The notes: generated by a model not told the origin, from the letters alone. A stretch of 64,000 bases of DNA from Symsagittifera roscoffensis (GCF_963678635.1 NC_087062.1:13126670-13190669), one strand, 5' to 3'; shown: positions 1 to 10,452, numbered from the stretch's first letter. Program-made: numbers and translations.

Positions 1-431
1 AAACAACTTCAATTTTGGCGTGTTTAAAATTTTTTTCTGAAAAAAAACATGTTTTCAAAATGCTTTTGAATTTCAATTTTACGTTTAAAAACAGAAGGCA
101 ATCATACTTTGATAGACCAGTTTTAAAAAATGTAGTTGGAAATATACGATATTGCTTAAACATGCAAAAATTCTTTCGTTAAACATGCAAAAATAATATG
201 TTAAAAGCTTAAACATGGCGAGCAAGTGAAGCCCGCATTTAAATATATAATATATTATGATATGGACAATTTTACAAAAAATGCTTAGGCATTCCTACAC
301 ATTCTTGCGAGAAGAGTGATTACCGATGTCTACAACGTAAAGAGTTCGGAGGCAATAAGATATGCCGAACACCACCACAGCCGCCATCTCATCATCATTG
401 GAAATTAAACATCAAACAAAAATATGCTGCA
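1..431. other. AT-rich non-coding left edge
   Basis: No coding potential is visible. Short direct repeats built on GCTTAAACATG occur near 160-215, and a comparable stretch (GCTTAAGCATGG followed by an AT-rich tail) lies near 50750-50800, so this may be the end of a dispersed repeat. If the helicase relic that follows had an N-terminal part, it should lie here or left of the window; I could not see it. Confidence 0.4.
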
Positions 432-853
432 GTGGCAATTGAATTTCTTCATGAATTAGGGTATGCTGACAAAACAGATGCTGGTTATTGCGTAAGAGAA
501 CCATTTGTTTGTGACAAACGGATGTATGCAGCCACTTCAGGTGAACACCTGCTTCCAACATGCGTAAGATTGTTTCAAACTTTAGAGTCAAGCACCACTT
601 TACTGCTCTGTACCGGCCAGTTTTCATGCACCTATTTAACCAGATACGCTAGTAAAACCGAGGAACATGCCAAGGGAAAGATATCACGTGGAAGGCAAGG
701 GTTTCAGACTGAGAGATAATGGAATTCAAAACAAAAATTTGGCTTCTGTGAAATTTATTTTAGAAAATGAACCACGAAATAAGCGAAACATGGAGCCCAT
801 TAGTTGTCCTTTAGTGGCATTAACTGAAAGTTTTTTTGGCTATTACGCGAGCC
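432..853 (+). pseudogene. Decayed exon upstream of a Pif1-type helicase, first part
   Basis: Two overlapping reading frames (432-719, then 667-853) appear to be one coding stretch broken by a frameshift near 670-715. The first contains CTYLTRYASKTEEH, which resembles the Y-x-T/S-K-Y-x-x-K segment that precedes the helicase in Helitron-like and related large helicase proteins; that likeness is from memory. The second ends at GYYAS immediately before GCC|GTAAGT at 854, a strong splice donor. A matching acceptor, CAACAG at 1376-1381, resumes in compatible phase (1 nt + 2 nt). I therefore read 854-1381 as an intron. It belongs with the helicase pieces that follow; function of this part alone is not known. 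Confidence 0.45.
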
Positions 854-1381
854 GTAAGTTTTTTCTAACATGAAGTTCAACCTTATTGAAAACACACCAG
901 TAGAGTACAGTGGTCGCTGCAACAAATAAACAACCGAACTCTCAATTTAATTTGACCAAATGCAACTTTAGAAATCATTTATCAGACTTACCACAGTTTC
1001 AACAAAACAATTTAAACCAAACAGGTTCTTTTACAAGATCATTGTAGTTCATAGAAAATGATAGACACCATGTCAGCGTTCAGCTTACGCCCACCTGAAC
1101 TCTTAGTTGTTTCGAACATAAAAATTTAATCACGTTTCTTTATTAATAAAAAATTTAAGTAATCGCCATCAAAGTTAGTGAATGAACTCAGGAACGGTAA
1201 CAACCTTCCTTGATTTTGTTGCATGGGTAGACGAGTTTTTTTTTGATAGAATCAGCAAATAATGTTTTCCATAGTTATTTGACGAAGCTCAACATTTACT
1301 TAACTGATTTAGATGATCAAAGAAAAGATATATTTTAGCTATATTTAATTCTGATTCAATCCAGTCTTACGTTGACAACAG
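854..1381 (+). other. Probable intron of the helicase relic
   Basis: Starts GTAAGT after 853 and ends CAACAG at 1381, with the reading phase preserved across the junction. Nothing else is recognised within it. Its retention argues that this copy arose by DNA-level duplication or transposition, not by reverse transcription of a spliced mRNA. Confidence 0.4.
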
Positions 1382-2057
1382 TGAAGATTCGTGTTTACTA
1401 CCAGAGATTGTGTTCAAGTTCATTCAACCACACAACACCCACAATTTTTTGAAAGGTTTCCTTTTAGGATTTGGTTGTTTTCATACCGAAATCAACTTCT
1501 TCTCAACTGCAAATGTCGTCGATTCGTTTCGTTATGCCTGATTGATTGAAAACAAAATGTCTTACACGTCGAGCGATGTAAGCAAGTTAACCAAATTGTA
1601 CTTACTGAACTATTTACGTTTTCAACCAGGTGGAGTGTTACCATGCAGCTCTAAACTAAATGTGGCACGAAAAGTTTTTACCGAGTTACTTCATGTTTCA
1701 TTCGTGGATACATGTTTCACTCCAACCGTTCTCATTAGTGATATGCATGCCCAGGCCATGATTCATGTTGAACAATTCATGAAAATGAGTCAAATGAACA
1801 TGCTCGAAAGAGTTCGAGATATCGGAATAAAAAATTTACCAGAAAGTCCCATCGATTTGAAAACTTATTGGCAGCCAGAGTTCGTTATGTGTGATGGCCA
1901 TTAACAACCATCATTTGACGAGAAAGAAAAAGTTCTCAGAAATATCAATTTGGCAATCAACAAGAAGTTTCAAAGTGATTGTTCTGAAGTAAATAGCAAA
2001 TTATTTTGGGTTAGAAATCAAGATCTTTTGAATGCAATTAATGAATATTTTTTCACG
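1382..2057 (+). pseudogene. Helicase relic, pre-Walker region
   Basis: After a short opening in one frame, coding resumes near 1450. It then runs in a single frame to 2057 with in-frame TGA (1539) and TAA (1902) codons, so it is a relic with nonsense changes and little frame damage. It includes a Leu-rich stretch around LTKLYLLNYLRFQPGG and an FWVRNQDLLNAINEYFF segment that abuts GTAAAA at 2058. The exon would splice in phase 0 to GGT at 2175, the first codon of the Walker A motif. No enzymatic motif is recognised in this stretch. It is assigned to the helicase by continuity only. Confidence 0.45.
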
Positions 2058-2174
2058 GTAAAAAGTTCTCAAATTAAAGAATTCATTAACAATTACTTAT
2101 AAAATAGCAATGGAAACTATTTTAGTATTTGAAAAAAAGTAGAGGTCAGTAAGTCATGAAATTTTTTTTAAATA

Positions 2175-2834
2175 GGTAATCCAGGCACAGGGAAACCTCA
2201 TTTAACAGGAATAGTTTCGGCTCAAGCTTTTTGCAATTCCCTCATTTGTTTTGTGTCAATTCTTGCTTCAAATGGATCGAAGCAGTAGAGAGGTGATCCT
2301 ATACATCGATTTTTCAAAATTGTCGTCAGAAATACCGATGCCGAATCATTAGCAAATGAAGCTCTCACAAAACTCAATAATGACCAAAAAAGAAGAACGC
2401 TGTTACAGTTTCTACAGGTTTTGATCATTGAAGAAATCGGTCTAAATCAAGCTGAGCTGCTTGCGGCGATGGATATTTCAATTCGAAAAATAAAGGGAAA
2501 CGAAAAGTCATTTGGAGGAGCCATGATCATAGCCAACTGTGATTGCTGAAAACTCTTGAATGTATCTGGATGTAAAACTTTTGAAGCCTAGAGTTTCCTT
2601 TTCACATTCGACTTTCATTTTCTACGGCATTTTGTTAGAATGGTGGATCCAATAGGACAAAGGTTGTTGACAATACTTGAAAAGCTGCCAATGGACTCTG
2701 ATGATATTCCTGAAAGCTTCAAAGGTTTTGAACGGCTAATCAACAGAATGCGAGATTTTGTTTTATCCCAGAGCTGTGTTTCGAGCAACGAGGAACTTAG
2801 AAAGTCTGCAGCAAGGACAACTTTGTATTGTTGA
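2175..2834 (+). pseudogene. Pif1-type SF1 helicase core (N-terminal RecA domain), broken by three in-frame stops
   Basis: One frame runs 2175-2834. Walker A reads GNPGTGKPH at 2175-2201 with the catalytic Lys kept. Walker B reads VLIIEEIG near 2418-2441, with EE in place of the usual DE. A motif III-like stretch (FGGAMIIANCD, then a stop) and an LRHFVRM-DP stretch follow, as expected of Pif1/RecD-like helicases that unwind DNA from 5' to 3' using ATP. Three nonsense codons interrupt the frame: TAG 2286, TGA 2547 and TAG 2589. An intron (2058-2174) ending AAATAG precedes it. Walker A has Pro where Thr/Ser normally contacts Mg-ATP, so even an unbroken copy may have been impaired. Sure of helicase class; unsure whether the parent was a transposon (Helitron-like) or a host gene. 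Confidence 0.7.
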
Positions 2835-3197
2835 CTTTGAAAGCCTGAGGTCAGATGCCGTTTCAGTGTAGCTGAAACCCTTGTAAATGAGGAGGTGATC
2901 AGAAAAAGTGGATACCTTAATTGGAAAAAAGTAACCGTCGAAAAAACGCCTGGTTACATTCACAGTTATAAAAGCAACTCTTTACGCAGAACTCAGTTTC
3001 CGGTATCCAACTATATCGCATTGACTATTCACCAATTAATAAGTGATACATTTACGTTGGTAGCGTCTGCTACTTCGACTAATAACACCGAGTTTGCTCT
3101 GTGGATGATATCACAGCTTTACGTCTTAATTATTCGCGTGAAGCATTTAAACCAACTTTTCTTCGTTGGCCGAAAACCAGAAACCAACAAACAATAA
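2799..3197 (+). pseudogene. Helicase C-terminal RecA domain, copy 1
   Basis: Starts at the point where the tandemly repeated block begins and in a different frame from the upstream helicase core. The readable part 2895-3197 contains RRTQFPVSNYIALTIHQ, the Pif1-family motif V region (normally TIHKSQG; the G is lost here), and then LYVLIIRVKHLNQLFFVG. That last stretch corresponds to motif VI (V-x-x-SR-V), with its Ser replaced by Ile. It is followed within 30 bp by the GIY-YIG-like segment, suggesting a helicase-nuclease fusion in the ancestor. Catalytic decay and frameshifts make this copy non-functional. Confidence 0.6.
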
Positions 3198-3224
3198 AAA
3201 AAATTGAAAAAGCGAAACTTGCAT

Positions 3225-3690
3225 GAAAAAAGAATTCGCAAGTTATTCGCTTCGATGAAACATGCCGCTAACAGCACAACCGGTCCTGGTTTGATAGAAA
3301 CAACTTTGTGTGAGAACATATGGGAAAAGGCATTTTCAAATTCCATCAACTTCACATGGCTATCTTTATGTCTTGTTGTCTAGTAAAGATAACGAAGACA
3401 TAACATTCTATTTGAGCGAGACTGAAATGAGTTTATCAGATGGATTGAGCCGATTCAATTCTACAGACTTTATCCATAACTCGTACATAAACGAAAATCA
3501 ACCTTGGGCTGCCGGTTTTGTTTATTGGAATTTCAAACAGTTAAGAGCGAGAAAACGCTTACGAGTAAATAAATTTTTTATTTGAAGAGGAATCCTGGAT
3601 TAAATATAATGATTTACTGGCAGGTTTCCAAGCTGAACTCAAATTATTTCCTCATTTATTGCATGCAGTCTGCGGAACACTTACAAAAAG
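3225..3690 (+). pseudogene. GIY-YIG nuclease-like domain, copy 1 (truncated by stop)
   Basis: The main open stretch, 3310-3585, carries GYLYVLLSSKDNE and FYLSETEMSLSDGLSRFN, which fit the GIY and YIG half-motifs of GIY-YIG nucleases. A TGA after VNKFFI at 3585 cuts the domain before the segment that holds the conserved Glu in the longer copies. The region upstream (AANSTTGPGLIE) is out of frame with it. It is near identical to the copy 2261 bp downstream. Confidence 0.55.
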
Positions 3691-4377
3691 ATAATTTGCA
3701 AAGCTGAAGAATATCAGACATACTTTGGAGCACAATCGTTTACGAACCTCTACAGGGATTTCGTAGTGATTGCGAGCAAGTGACCAATGATACTTAGTGA
3801 GAGTTTATTACTCGTAGCAGTTTCAGTGTATTATTTTTTTTCGTTGGCTTGCACTTCAACAGACCATGATAAAATTGTTGATCATTATCCTCAAGCTTAT
3901 TTTTTATTTCAAACCCTACGTTCGATGATTGCCAATACGTTCGACGTCTTGGAAGTCAATCATTGTTTTGCAAGGTTAAACTAAATGATATGTGTATTAG
4001 AATTAATCAACAAATCTGATCACTAGCCATGCTCGTAAATATGCCGCCAAAAGGTTTCACCTCAGCAAAGATCAATCATTTGAGCATTTTCATGAAAATG
4101 AAAATGGGAAAACTCAAGAGCTGGAATAATAGAACCATGATAGTTTTTTGTTTTGAGTGAACTTAATTCTTTCAAATTTTTCAGGTAGAACTTTATCAAT
4201 GCAGGCAAAACGTGAAACAAATAATTGATTTAAAATAATTGGCATGATTTGTTTTTTGTTTAGTGACAAAATGTCGTATTTCCCACCCGATATGTTGTGC
4301 AAGGTTGTCAAGACATGTTTCCACGTTTTAATGGAGTACGGTTACATCAGCAGGTGTAATCAAAAGTCCGAACTTGG

Positions 4378-4670
4378 CAGCCGAACAAAAAGACGATCGG
4401 GGGAACCATGAAGGAAATACTGTCTTGCGATCGTTTTGTTATTTTCGGTATACCGGGTCAATTGAACGTGATTTTGTTATTTAGCACAACCGCATCCGAG
4501 TCGAAGACCGCCCTGCGCTTCTTAATTTGATACAACCAGGATGCGAAGTTGCAATTGTCAACCCTCATGTGCGATCCTTTCTGGGCGATAACATTGTTGT
4601 TTCTATTTCTCTTATAGTTCCCGTACTGATTCCTTTGGATCCTCGAGCAGTGCTGCCCCAGCAAATCTGA
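4378..4670 (+). pseudogene. Conserved domain of unknown function, copy 1
   Basis: In successive frames this reads MKEILSCDRFVIFG, GQLNVILLFSTTASES and, after a stop, a beta-strand-like hydrophobic stretch containing VNPHVRSFLGDNIVVSIS. The same domain recurs at about 6640, 11280 and 12940, and a diverged relative sits at 17405-17782. It always lies downstream of the helicase C-terminus. Its short alternating strands would suit a small beta-barrel such as an OB fold, but I do not recognise the family. The copy is broken. Confidence 0.4.
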
Positions 4671-4829
4671 AGAAGCCGCATTATGCCTGCTTCAATTTAT
4701 CACGCACAGCCTGCGTCTGATTTCCTGGCTACCACTTGATTCGTTTTGCTCTGGAATTTTTTGTGATTGGCAAACTGGGACCAGCTCATGTGCATGTCTG
4801 CTATCGGACTCGAAAAAACATTGGTGTCT

Positions 4830-5000
4830 CCGCCTAACGGTGACATGGGACGAGTTTCAGGAAATGGCTAAGGAAGACGTAGACTTCGTTTCAACCCAGG
4901 CAACGACAGACTTCGTAGCCCACGAAACGATGATTGTAACGTTGAGCCATCCGGGTCTGAGCGCCCTAGACATCGAAGATAGAGTAAGCTTAAGAAACTA
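4830..5000 (+). pseudogene. Acidic segment TWDEFQEMAKEDVDFV, copy 1
   Basis: Open stretch beginning at GTGACATGGGACGAG that reads TWDEFQEMAKEDVDFVSTQ and then AHETMIVTLSHPGLSALDIED. It links the conserved unknown domain to the next helicase C-terminal piece. Copies recur near 7091, 11705 and 13374; the last has a variant junction. No known family is recognised. Confidence 0.35.
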
Positions 5001-5011
5001 AAAATAGTCTC

Positions 5012-5460
5012 AGAAAGTCTGCAGCAAGGACAACTTTGTATTGTTGACTTTGAAAGCCTGAGGTCAGATGCTGTTTCAGTATATGTAGCTGAAACCCTTG
5101 TAAATGAGGAGGTGATCAGAATTAGTGGATAACCTAATTGGAAAAAAGTAACTATCAAAAAAACGCCTGGTTACATTCACAGTTATAAAAGCAACTCTTT
5201 ACGCAGAACTCAGTTTCCGGTACCTAACTATATCGCTTTGACTATTCACCAATTAATGGGTGATACATTTACGTTGCTAGCCAGGCAACGACAGAATCAC
5301 GAGCCAGGCATCATTAGCCAAAATAGCGTCTGCTATTTTGGCTAATGACACCAAGTTTGCTATGTGGTTATATCACAGCTTTACGTCTTAATTATTCGCG
5401 TGAAGCATTTAAATCAACTTTTCTTCGTTGGCCGAAAACCAGAAACCAACAAGCAATAAA
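5012..5460 (+). pseudogene. Helicase C-terminal domain, copy 2
   Basis: Aligns with 2799-3197 but is frameshifted several times. It carries an inserted stretch of roughly 45 bp near 5277-5346 that includes a perfect 15-bp palindrome. RTQFPV-like and TIHQLMGDTF-like segments can still be read in pieces, and the motif V Gly (lost in copy 1) is present here. It is continuous with the second GIY-YIG copy. Confidence 0.5.
5313..5346. repeat. Perfect 15-bp hairpin, loop GTCT
   Basis: ATTAGCCAAAATAGC (5313-5327), loop GTCT, then GCTATTTTGGCTAAT (5332-5346), a perfect inverted repeat. The equivalent place in copy 1 (near 3060) has only a 5-bp version, GTAGC-GTCT-GCTAC. The same hairpin recurs at 7574-7607. 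Confidence 0.95.
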
Positions 5461-5485
5461 AAAAATTGAAAAAGCGAACTTGCAT

Positions 5486-5951
5486 GAAAAATGAATTCGC
5501 AAGTTATTCGCTTCGATGAAACATGCCGCTAACAGCACAACCGGTCCTGGTTTGATAGAAACAACTTTGTGTGAGAACATATGGGAAAAGGCATTTTCAA
5601 ATTCCATCAACTTCACATGGCTATCTTTATGTCTTGTTGTCTAGTAAAGATAACGAAGACATAACATTCTATTTGAGCGAGACTGAAATGAGTTTATCAG
5701 ATGGATTGAGCCGATTCAATTCTACAGACTTTATCCATAACTCGTACATAAACGAAAATCAACCTTGGGCTGCCGGTTTTGTTTATTGGAATTTCAAACA
5801 GTTAAGAGCGAGAAAACGCTTACGAGTAAATAAATTTTTTATTTGAAGAGGAATCCTGGATTAAATATAATGATTTACTGGCAGGTTTCCAAGCTGAACT
5901 CAAATTATTTCCTCATTTATTGCATGCAGTCTGCGGAACACTTACAAAAAG
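5486..5951 (+). pseudogene. GIY-YIG nuclease-like domain, copy 2 (truncated by stop)
   Basis: Same reading as copy 1, with open stretch 5571-5846 ending at the shared TGA after VNKFFI. It was duplicated after that stop arose, because both copies share it. Confidence 0.55.
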
Positions 5952-6638
5952 ATAATTTGCAAAGCTGAAGAATATCAGACATACTTTGGAGCACAATCGT
6001 TTACGAACCTCTACAGGGATTTCGTAGTGATTGCGAGCAAGTGACCAATGATACTTAGTGAGAGTTTATTACTCGTAGCAGTTTCAGTGTATTATTTTTT
6101 TTCGTTGGCTTGCACTTCAACAGACCATGATAAAATTGTTGATCATTATCCTCAAGCTTATTTTTTATTTCAAACCCTACGTTCGATGATTGCCAATACG
6201 TTCGACGTCTTGGAAGTCAATCATTGTTTTGCAAGGTTAAACTAAATGATATGTGTATTAGAATTAATCAACAAATCTGATCACTAGCCATGCTCGTAAA
6301 TATGCCGCCAAAAGGTTTCACCTCAGCAAAGATCAATCATTTGAGCATTTTCATGAAAATGAAAATGGGAAAACTCAAGAGCTGGAATAATAGAACCATG
6401 ATAGTTTTTTGTTTTGAGTGAACTTAATTCTTTCAAATTTTTCAGGTAGAACTTTATCAATGCAGGCAAAACGTGAAACAAATAATTGATTTAAAATAAT
6501 TGGCATGATTTGTTTTTTGTTTAGTGACAAAATGTCGTATTTCCCACCCGATATGTTGTGCAAGGTTGTCAAGACATGTTTCCACGTTTTAATGGAGTAC
6601 GGTTACATCAGCAGGTGTAATCAAAAGTCCGAACTTGG

Positions 6639-6931
6639 CAGCCGAACAAAAAGACGATCGGGGGAACCATGAAGGAAATACTGTCTTGCGATCGTTTTGT
6701 TATTTTCGGTATACCGGGTCAATTGAACGTGATTTTGTTATTTAGCACAACCGCATCCGAGTCGAAGACCGCCCTGCGCTTCTTAATTTGATACAACCAG
6801 GATGCGAAGTTGCAATTGTCAACCCTCATGTGCGATCCTTTCTGGGCGATAACATTGTTGTTTCTATTTCTCTTATAGTTCCCGTACTGATTCCTTTGGA
6901 TCCTCGAGCAGTGCTGCCCCAGCAAATCTGA
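6639..6931 (+). pseudogene. Conserved domain of unknown function, copy 2
   Basis: Partner at +2261 of the domain near 4378, with the same breaks: GQLNVILLFSTTASES in one frame, then TAA/TGA, then the VNPHVRSFLGDNIV stretch in another. Confidence 0.4.
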
Positions 6932-7090
6932 AGAAGCCGCATTATGCCTGCTTCAATTTATCACGCACAGCCTGCGTCTGATTTCCTGGCTACCACTTGA
7001 TTCGTTTTGCTCTGGAATTTTTTGTGATTGGCAAACTGGGACCAGCTCATGTGCATGTCTGCTATCGGACTCAAAAAAACATTGGTGTCT

Positions 7091-7261
7091 CCGCCTAACG
7101 GTGACATGGGACGAGTTTCAGGAAATGGCTAAGGAAGACGTAGACTTCGTTTCAACCCAGGCAACGACAGACTTCGTAGCCCACGAAACGATGATTGTAA
7201 CGTTGAGCCATCCGGGTCTGAGCGCCCTAGACATCGAAGATAGAGTAAGCTTAAGAAACTA
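7091..7261 (+). pseudogene. Acidic segment TWDEFQEMAKEDVDFV, copy 2
   Basis: Partner at +2261 of the segment at 4830-5000, same reading. Confidence 0.35.
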
Positions 7262-7272
7262 AAAATAGTCTC

Positions 7273-7700
7273 AGAAAGTCTGCAGCAAGGACAACTTTGT
7301 ATTGTTGACTTTGAAAGCCTGAGGTCAGATGCTGTTTCAGTATATGTAGCTGAAACCCTTGTAAATGAGGAGGTGATCAGAATTAGTGGATAACCTAATT
7401 GGAAAAAAGTAACTATCAAAAAAACGCCTGGTTACATTCACAGTTATAAAAGCAACTCTTTACGCAGAACTCAGTTTCCGGTACCTAACTATATCGCTTT
7501 GACTATTCACCAATTAATGGGTGATACATTTACGTTGCTAGCCAGGCAACGACAGAATCACGAGCCAGGCATCATTAGCCAAAATAGCGTCTGCTATTTT
7601 GGCTAATGACACCAAGTTTGCTATGTGGTTATATCACAGCTTTACGTCTTAATTATTCGCGTGAAGCATTTAAATCAACTTTTCTTCGTTGGCCGAAAAC
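7273..7700 (+). pseudogene. Helicase C-terminal domain, copy 3
   Basis: Matches 5012-5450 at +2261, including the palindrome at 7574-7607. It leads directly into the first of the 1110-bp units. Confidence 0.5.
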
Positions 7701-7776
7701 CAGAAACCAACAAGCAATAAAAAAAATTGAAAAAGCGAACTTGCATGAAAAATGAATCCGCAAGTTATTCGCTTCG

Positions 7777-8232
7777 ATGAAACATGCAGCTAACAGCACA
7801 ACCGGTCCTGGTTTGATAGAAATAACTTTGTGTGAGAAACAACTTTGTGTGAGAACATATGTGAGAAGGCATTTTCAAATTCCATCAACTTCACATGGCT
7901 ATCTTTATGTCTTGTTGTCTAGTAAAGATAACGAATACAAAACATTCTATTTGAGCGAGACTGAAATGAGTTTATCAGATGGATTGAGCCGATTCAATTC
8001 TACAGACTTTATCCATAACTCGTACATAAACGAAAATCAACCTTGGGCTGCCGGTTTTGTTTATTGGAATTTCAAACAGTTAAGAGCAAGAAAACGCTTA
8101 CGAGTAAATGAGTTTTTATATGAAGAGGAATCCTGGATTAAATATAAAGATTTACTGGCAGGTTTCCAAGCTGAACTCAAATTATTTCCTCATTTATTGC
8201 ATGCAGTCTGCGGAACACTTACAAAAAGATAA
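7777..8232 (+). CDS. GIY-YIG-like ORF, unit 1 (151 aa)
   Basis: Open frame of 151 codons beginning MKHAANSTTGPGLIE. In this variant the frame is closed up by a GAGAAACAACTTTGTGT duplication relative to copies 1-2, and the stop after VNKFFI is replaced by VNEFLYEEESW. The GIY half-motif is GYLYVLL, the YIG half-motif is TFYLSET, and a Glu-rich EEESWIKYKD segment follows. GIY-YIG enzymes normally keep an Arg in R-L-x-x-H-N; here the segment is SDGLSRFN, so the canonical Arg position is Gly and the His is Phe. Activity is therefore doubtful. Expression is not supported by any promoter seen. Confidence 0.5.
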   Translation: MKHAANSTTGPGLIEITLCEKQLCVRTYVRRHFQIPSTSHGYLYVLLSSKDNEYKTFYLSETEMSLSDGLSRFNSTDFIHNSYINENQPWAAGFVYWNFKQLRARKRLRVNEFLYEEESWIKYKDLLAGFQAELKLFPHLLHAVCGTLTKR

Positions 8233-8850
8233 TTTGCAAAGTTGAAGAATATCAGACATACTTTGGAGCACAATCGTTTACGAACCTCTACAGGGATTTC
8301 GTAGTGATTTCGAGCAAGTGACCAAGGATACTTAGTGAGAGTTTATTACTCGTAGCAGTTTCAGTGTATTATTTTTTTCGTTAGCTTGCACTTCTTCAAC
8401 AGACGATGATAATATTGTTGATAATTAATCTCAAGCTTATTTTTTATTTCAAACCCTACGTTCGATGCTTGCCATTACGTTCGACGTCTTGGAAGTCAAT
8501 CATTATTTTGCAAGTTTAAACTAAATGATATGTGTATTAGAATTAATCAACAAATCTGATCACTAGCCATGCTCGTAAATATGCCGCCAAAAGGTTTCAC
8601 CTCAGCAAAGATCAATCATTTGAGCATTTTCATGAAATGAAAATGGGAAAACTCAAGAGCTGAAATAATAGAACCATGATAGTTTTTTGTTTTGAGAGAA
8701 CTTATTTCTTTCAAATTTTTCAGGTAGAACTTTATCAATGCAGGCAAAACGTGAAACAAATTATTGATTTGAAAAATTTGGCATGATTTGTTTTTTTAGT
8801 GACGAAAAACCAGAAACCAACAAGCAATAAAAAAAATTGAAAAAGCGAAC

Positions 8851-9342
8851 TTGCATGAAAAAAGAATCCGCAAGTTATTCGCTTCGATGAAACATGCAGC
8901 TAACAGCACAACCGGTCCTGGTTTGATAGAAATAACTTTGTGTGAGAAACAACTTTGTGTGAGAACATATGTGAGAAGGCATTTTCAAATTCCATCAACT
9001 TCACATGGCTATCTTTATGTCTTGTTGTCTAGTAAAGATAACGAATACAAAACATTCTATTTGAGCGAGACTGAAATGAGTTTATCAGATGGATTGAGCC
9101 GATTCAATTCTACAGACTTTATCCATAACTCGTACATAAACGAAAATCAACCTTGGGCTGCCGGTTTTGTTTATTGGAATTTGAAACAGTTAAGAGCAAG
9201 AAAACGCTTACGAGTAAATGAGTTTTTATATGAAGAGGAATCCTGGATTAAATATAAAGATTTACTGGCAGGTTTCCAAGCTGAACTCAAATTATTTCCT
9301 CATTTATTGCATGCAGTCTGCGGAACACTTACAAAAAGATAA
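8851..9342 (+). CDS. GIY-YIG-like ORF, unit 2 (163 aa)
   Basis: Open frame of 163 codons starting MHEKRIRKLFASMKHAA. GYLYVLL is at residues 53-59, TFYLSET at 68-74, LSRFN at 82-86, PWAAGFVY at 101-108 and EEESW at 128-132. It is 12 codons longer at the N-terminus than unit 1 because TGAAAAAAGAATCC replaces TGAAAAATGAATCC, keeping the frame open. In the ancestor this N-terminal stretch would be the tail of the helicase. Catalytic substitutions are as in unit 1. Confidence 0.5.
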   Translation: MHEKRIRKLFASMKHAANSTTGPGLIEITLCEKQLCVRTYVRRHFQIPSTSHGYLYVLLSSKDNEYKTFYLSETEMSLSDGLSRFNSTDFIHNSYINENQPWAAGFVYWNLKQLRARKRLRVNEFLYEEESWIKYKDLLAGFQAELKLFPHLLHAVCGTLTKR

Positions 9343-9960
9343 TTTGCAAAGTTGAAGAATATCAGACATACTTTGGAGCACAATCGTTTACGAACCTCTA
9401 CAGGGATTTCGTAGTGATTTCGAGCAAGTGACCAAGGATACTTAGTGAGAGTTTATTACTCGTAGCAGTTTCAGTGTATTATTTTTTTCGTTGGCTTGCA
9501 CTTCTTCAACAGACGATGATAATATTGTTGATAATTAATCTCAAGCTTATTTTTTATTTCAAACCCTACGTTCGATGCTTGCCATTACGTTCGACGTCTT
9601 GGAAGTCAATCATTATTTTGCAAGTTTAAACTAAATGATATGTGTATTAGAATTAATCAACAAATCTGATCAATAGCCATGCTCGTAAATATGCCGCCAA
9701 AAGGTTTCACCTCAGCAAAGATCAATCATTTGAGCATTTTCATGAAATGAAAATGGGAAAACTCAAGAGCTGAAATAATAGAACCATGATAGTTTTTTGT
9801 TTTGAGAGAACTTATTTCTTTCAAATTTTTCAGGTAGAACTTTATCAATGCAGGCAAAACGTGAAACAAATTATTGATTTGAAAAATTTGGCATGATTTG
9901 TTTTTTTAGTGACGAAAAACCAGAAACCAACAAGCAATAAAAAAAATTGAAAAAGCGAAC

Positions 9961-10452
9961 TTGCATGAAAAAAGAATCCGCAAGTTATTCGCTTCGATGA
10001 AACATGCAGCTAACAGCACAACCGGTCCTGGTTTGATAGAAATAACTTTGTGTGAGAAACAACTTTGTGTGAGAACATATGTGAGAAGGCATTTTCAAAT
10101 TCCATCAACTTCACATGGCTATCTTTATGTCTTGTTGTCTAGTAAAGATAACGAATACAAAACATTCTATTTGAGCGAGACTGAAATGAGTTTATCAGAT
10201 GAGTTGAGCCGATTCAATTCTACAGACTTTATCCATAACTCGTACATAAACGAAAATCAACCTTGGGCTGCCGGTTTTGTTTATTGGAATTTGAAACAGT
10301 TAAGAGCAAGAAAACGCTTACGAGTAAATGAGTTTTTATATGAAGAGGAATCCTGGATTAAATATAAAGATTTACTGGCAGGTTTCCAAGCTGAACTCAA
10401 ATTATTTCCTCATTTATTGCATGCAGTCTGCGGAACACTTACAAAAAGATAA
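9961..10452 (+). CDS. GIY-YIG-like ORF, unit 3 (163 aa)
   Basis: Near-identical to unit 2. The visible protein difference is Gly81 to Glu (SDELSRFN), which falls at the position of the usually invariant Arg. That this position varies freely among the copies suggests no selection for nuclease activity. The frame is still open, more likely from recent duplication than from selection. Confidence 0.5.
   Translation: MHEKRIRKLFASMKHAANSTTGPGLIEITLCEKQLCVRTYVRRHFQIPSTSHGYLYVLLSSKDNEYKTFYLSETEMSLSDELSRFNSTDFIHNSYINENQPWAAGFVYWNLKQLRARKRLRVNEFLYEEESWIKYKDLLAGFQAELKLFPHLLHAVCGTLTKR

Larger units (their letters stand above)
3210..7731 (+). repeat. Tandem duplication, 2 units of 2261 bp
   Basis: Everything from about 3210 to 5470 recurs 2261 bp later with only scattered changes. 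Every reading frame in the first unit has an equal-length partner at +2261 (for example 3310/5571, 4114/6375, 4868/7129). One difference seen is ACTCGAAAAAAC versus ACTCAAAAAAAC near 4810 and 7071. Each unit holds a GIY-YIG-like segment, a conserved downstream domain and the start of a helicase C-terminal domain. The left edge is approximate because 2799-3200 differs from its partner at 5012-5460. Confidence 0.9.

Noticed and set aside
2175..2834. Reassigned stop codons (alternative genetic code) to explain TAG/TGA in the helicase frame
   Set aside because: SHOC2 and SLC4 coding exons have no in-frame TAG, TGA or TAA before their natural ends, so the standard code applies and the helicase is a relic.
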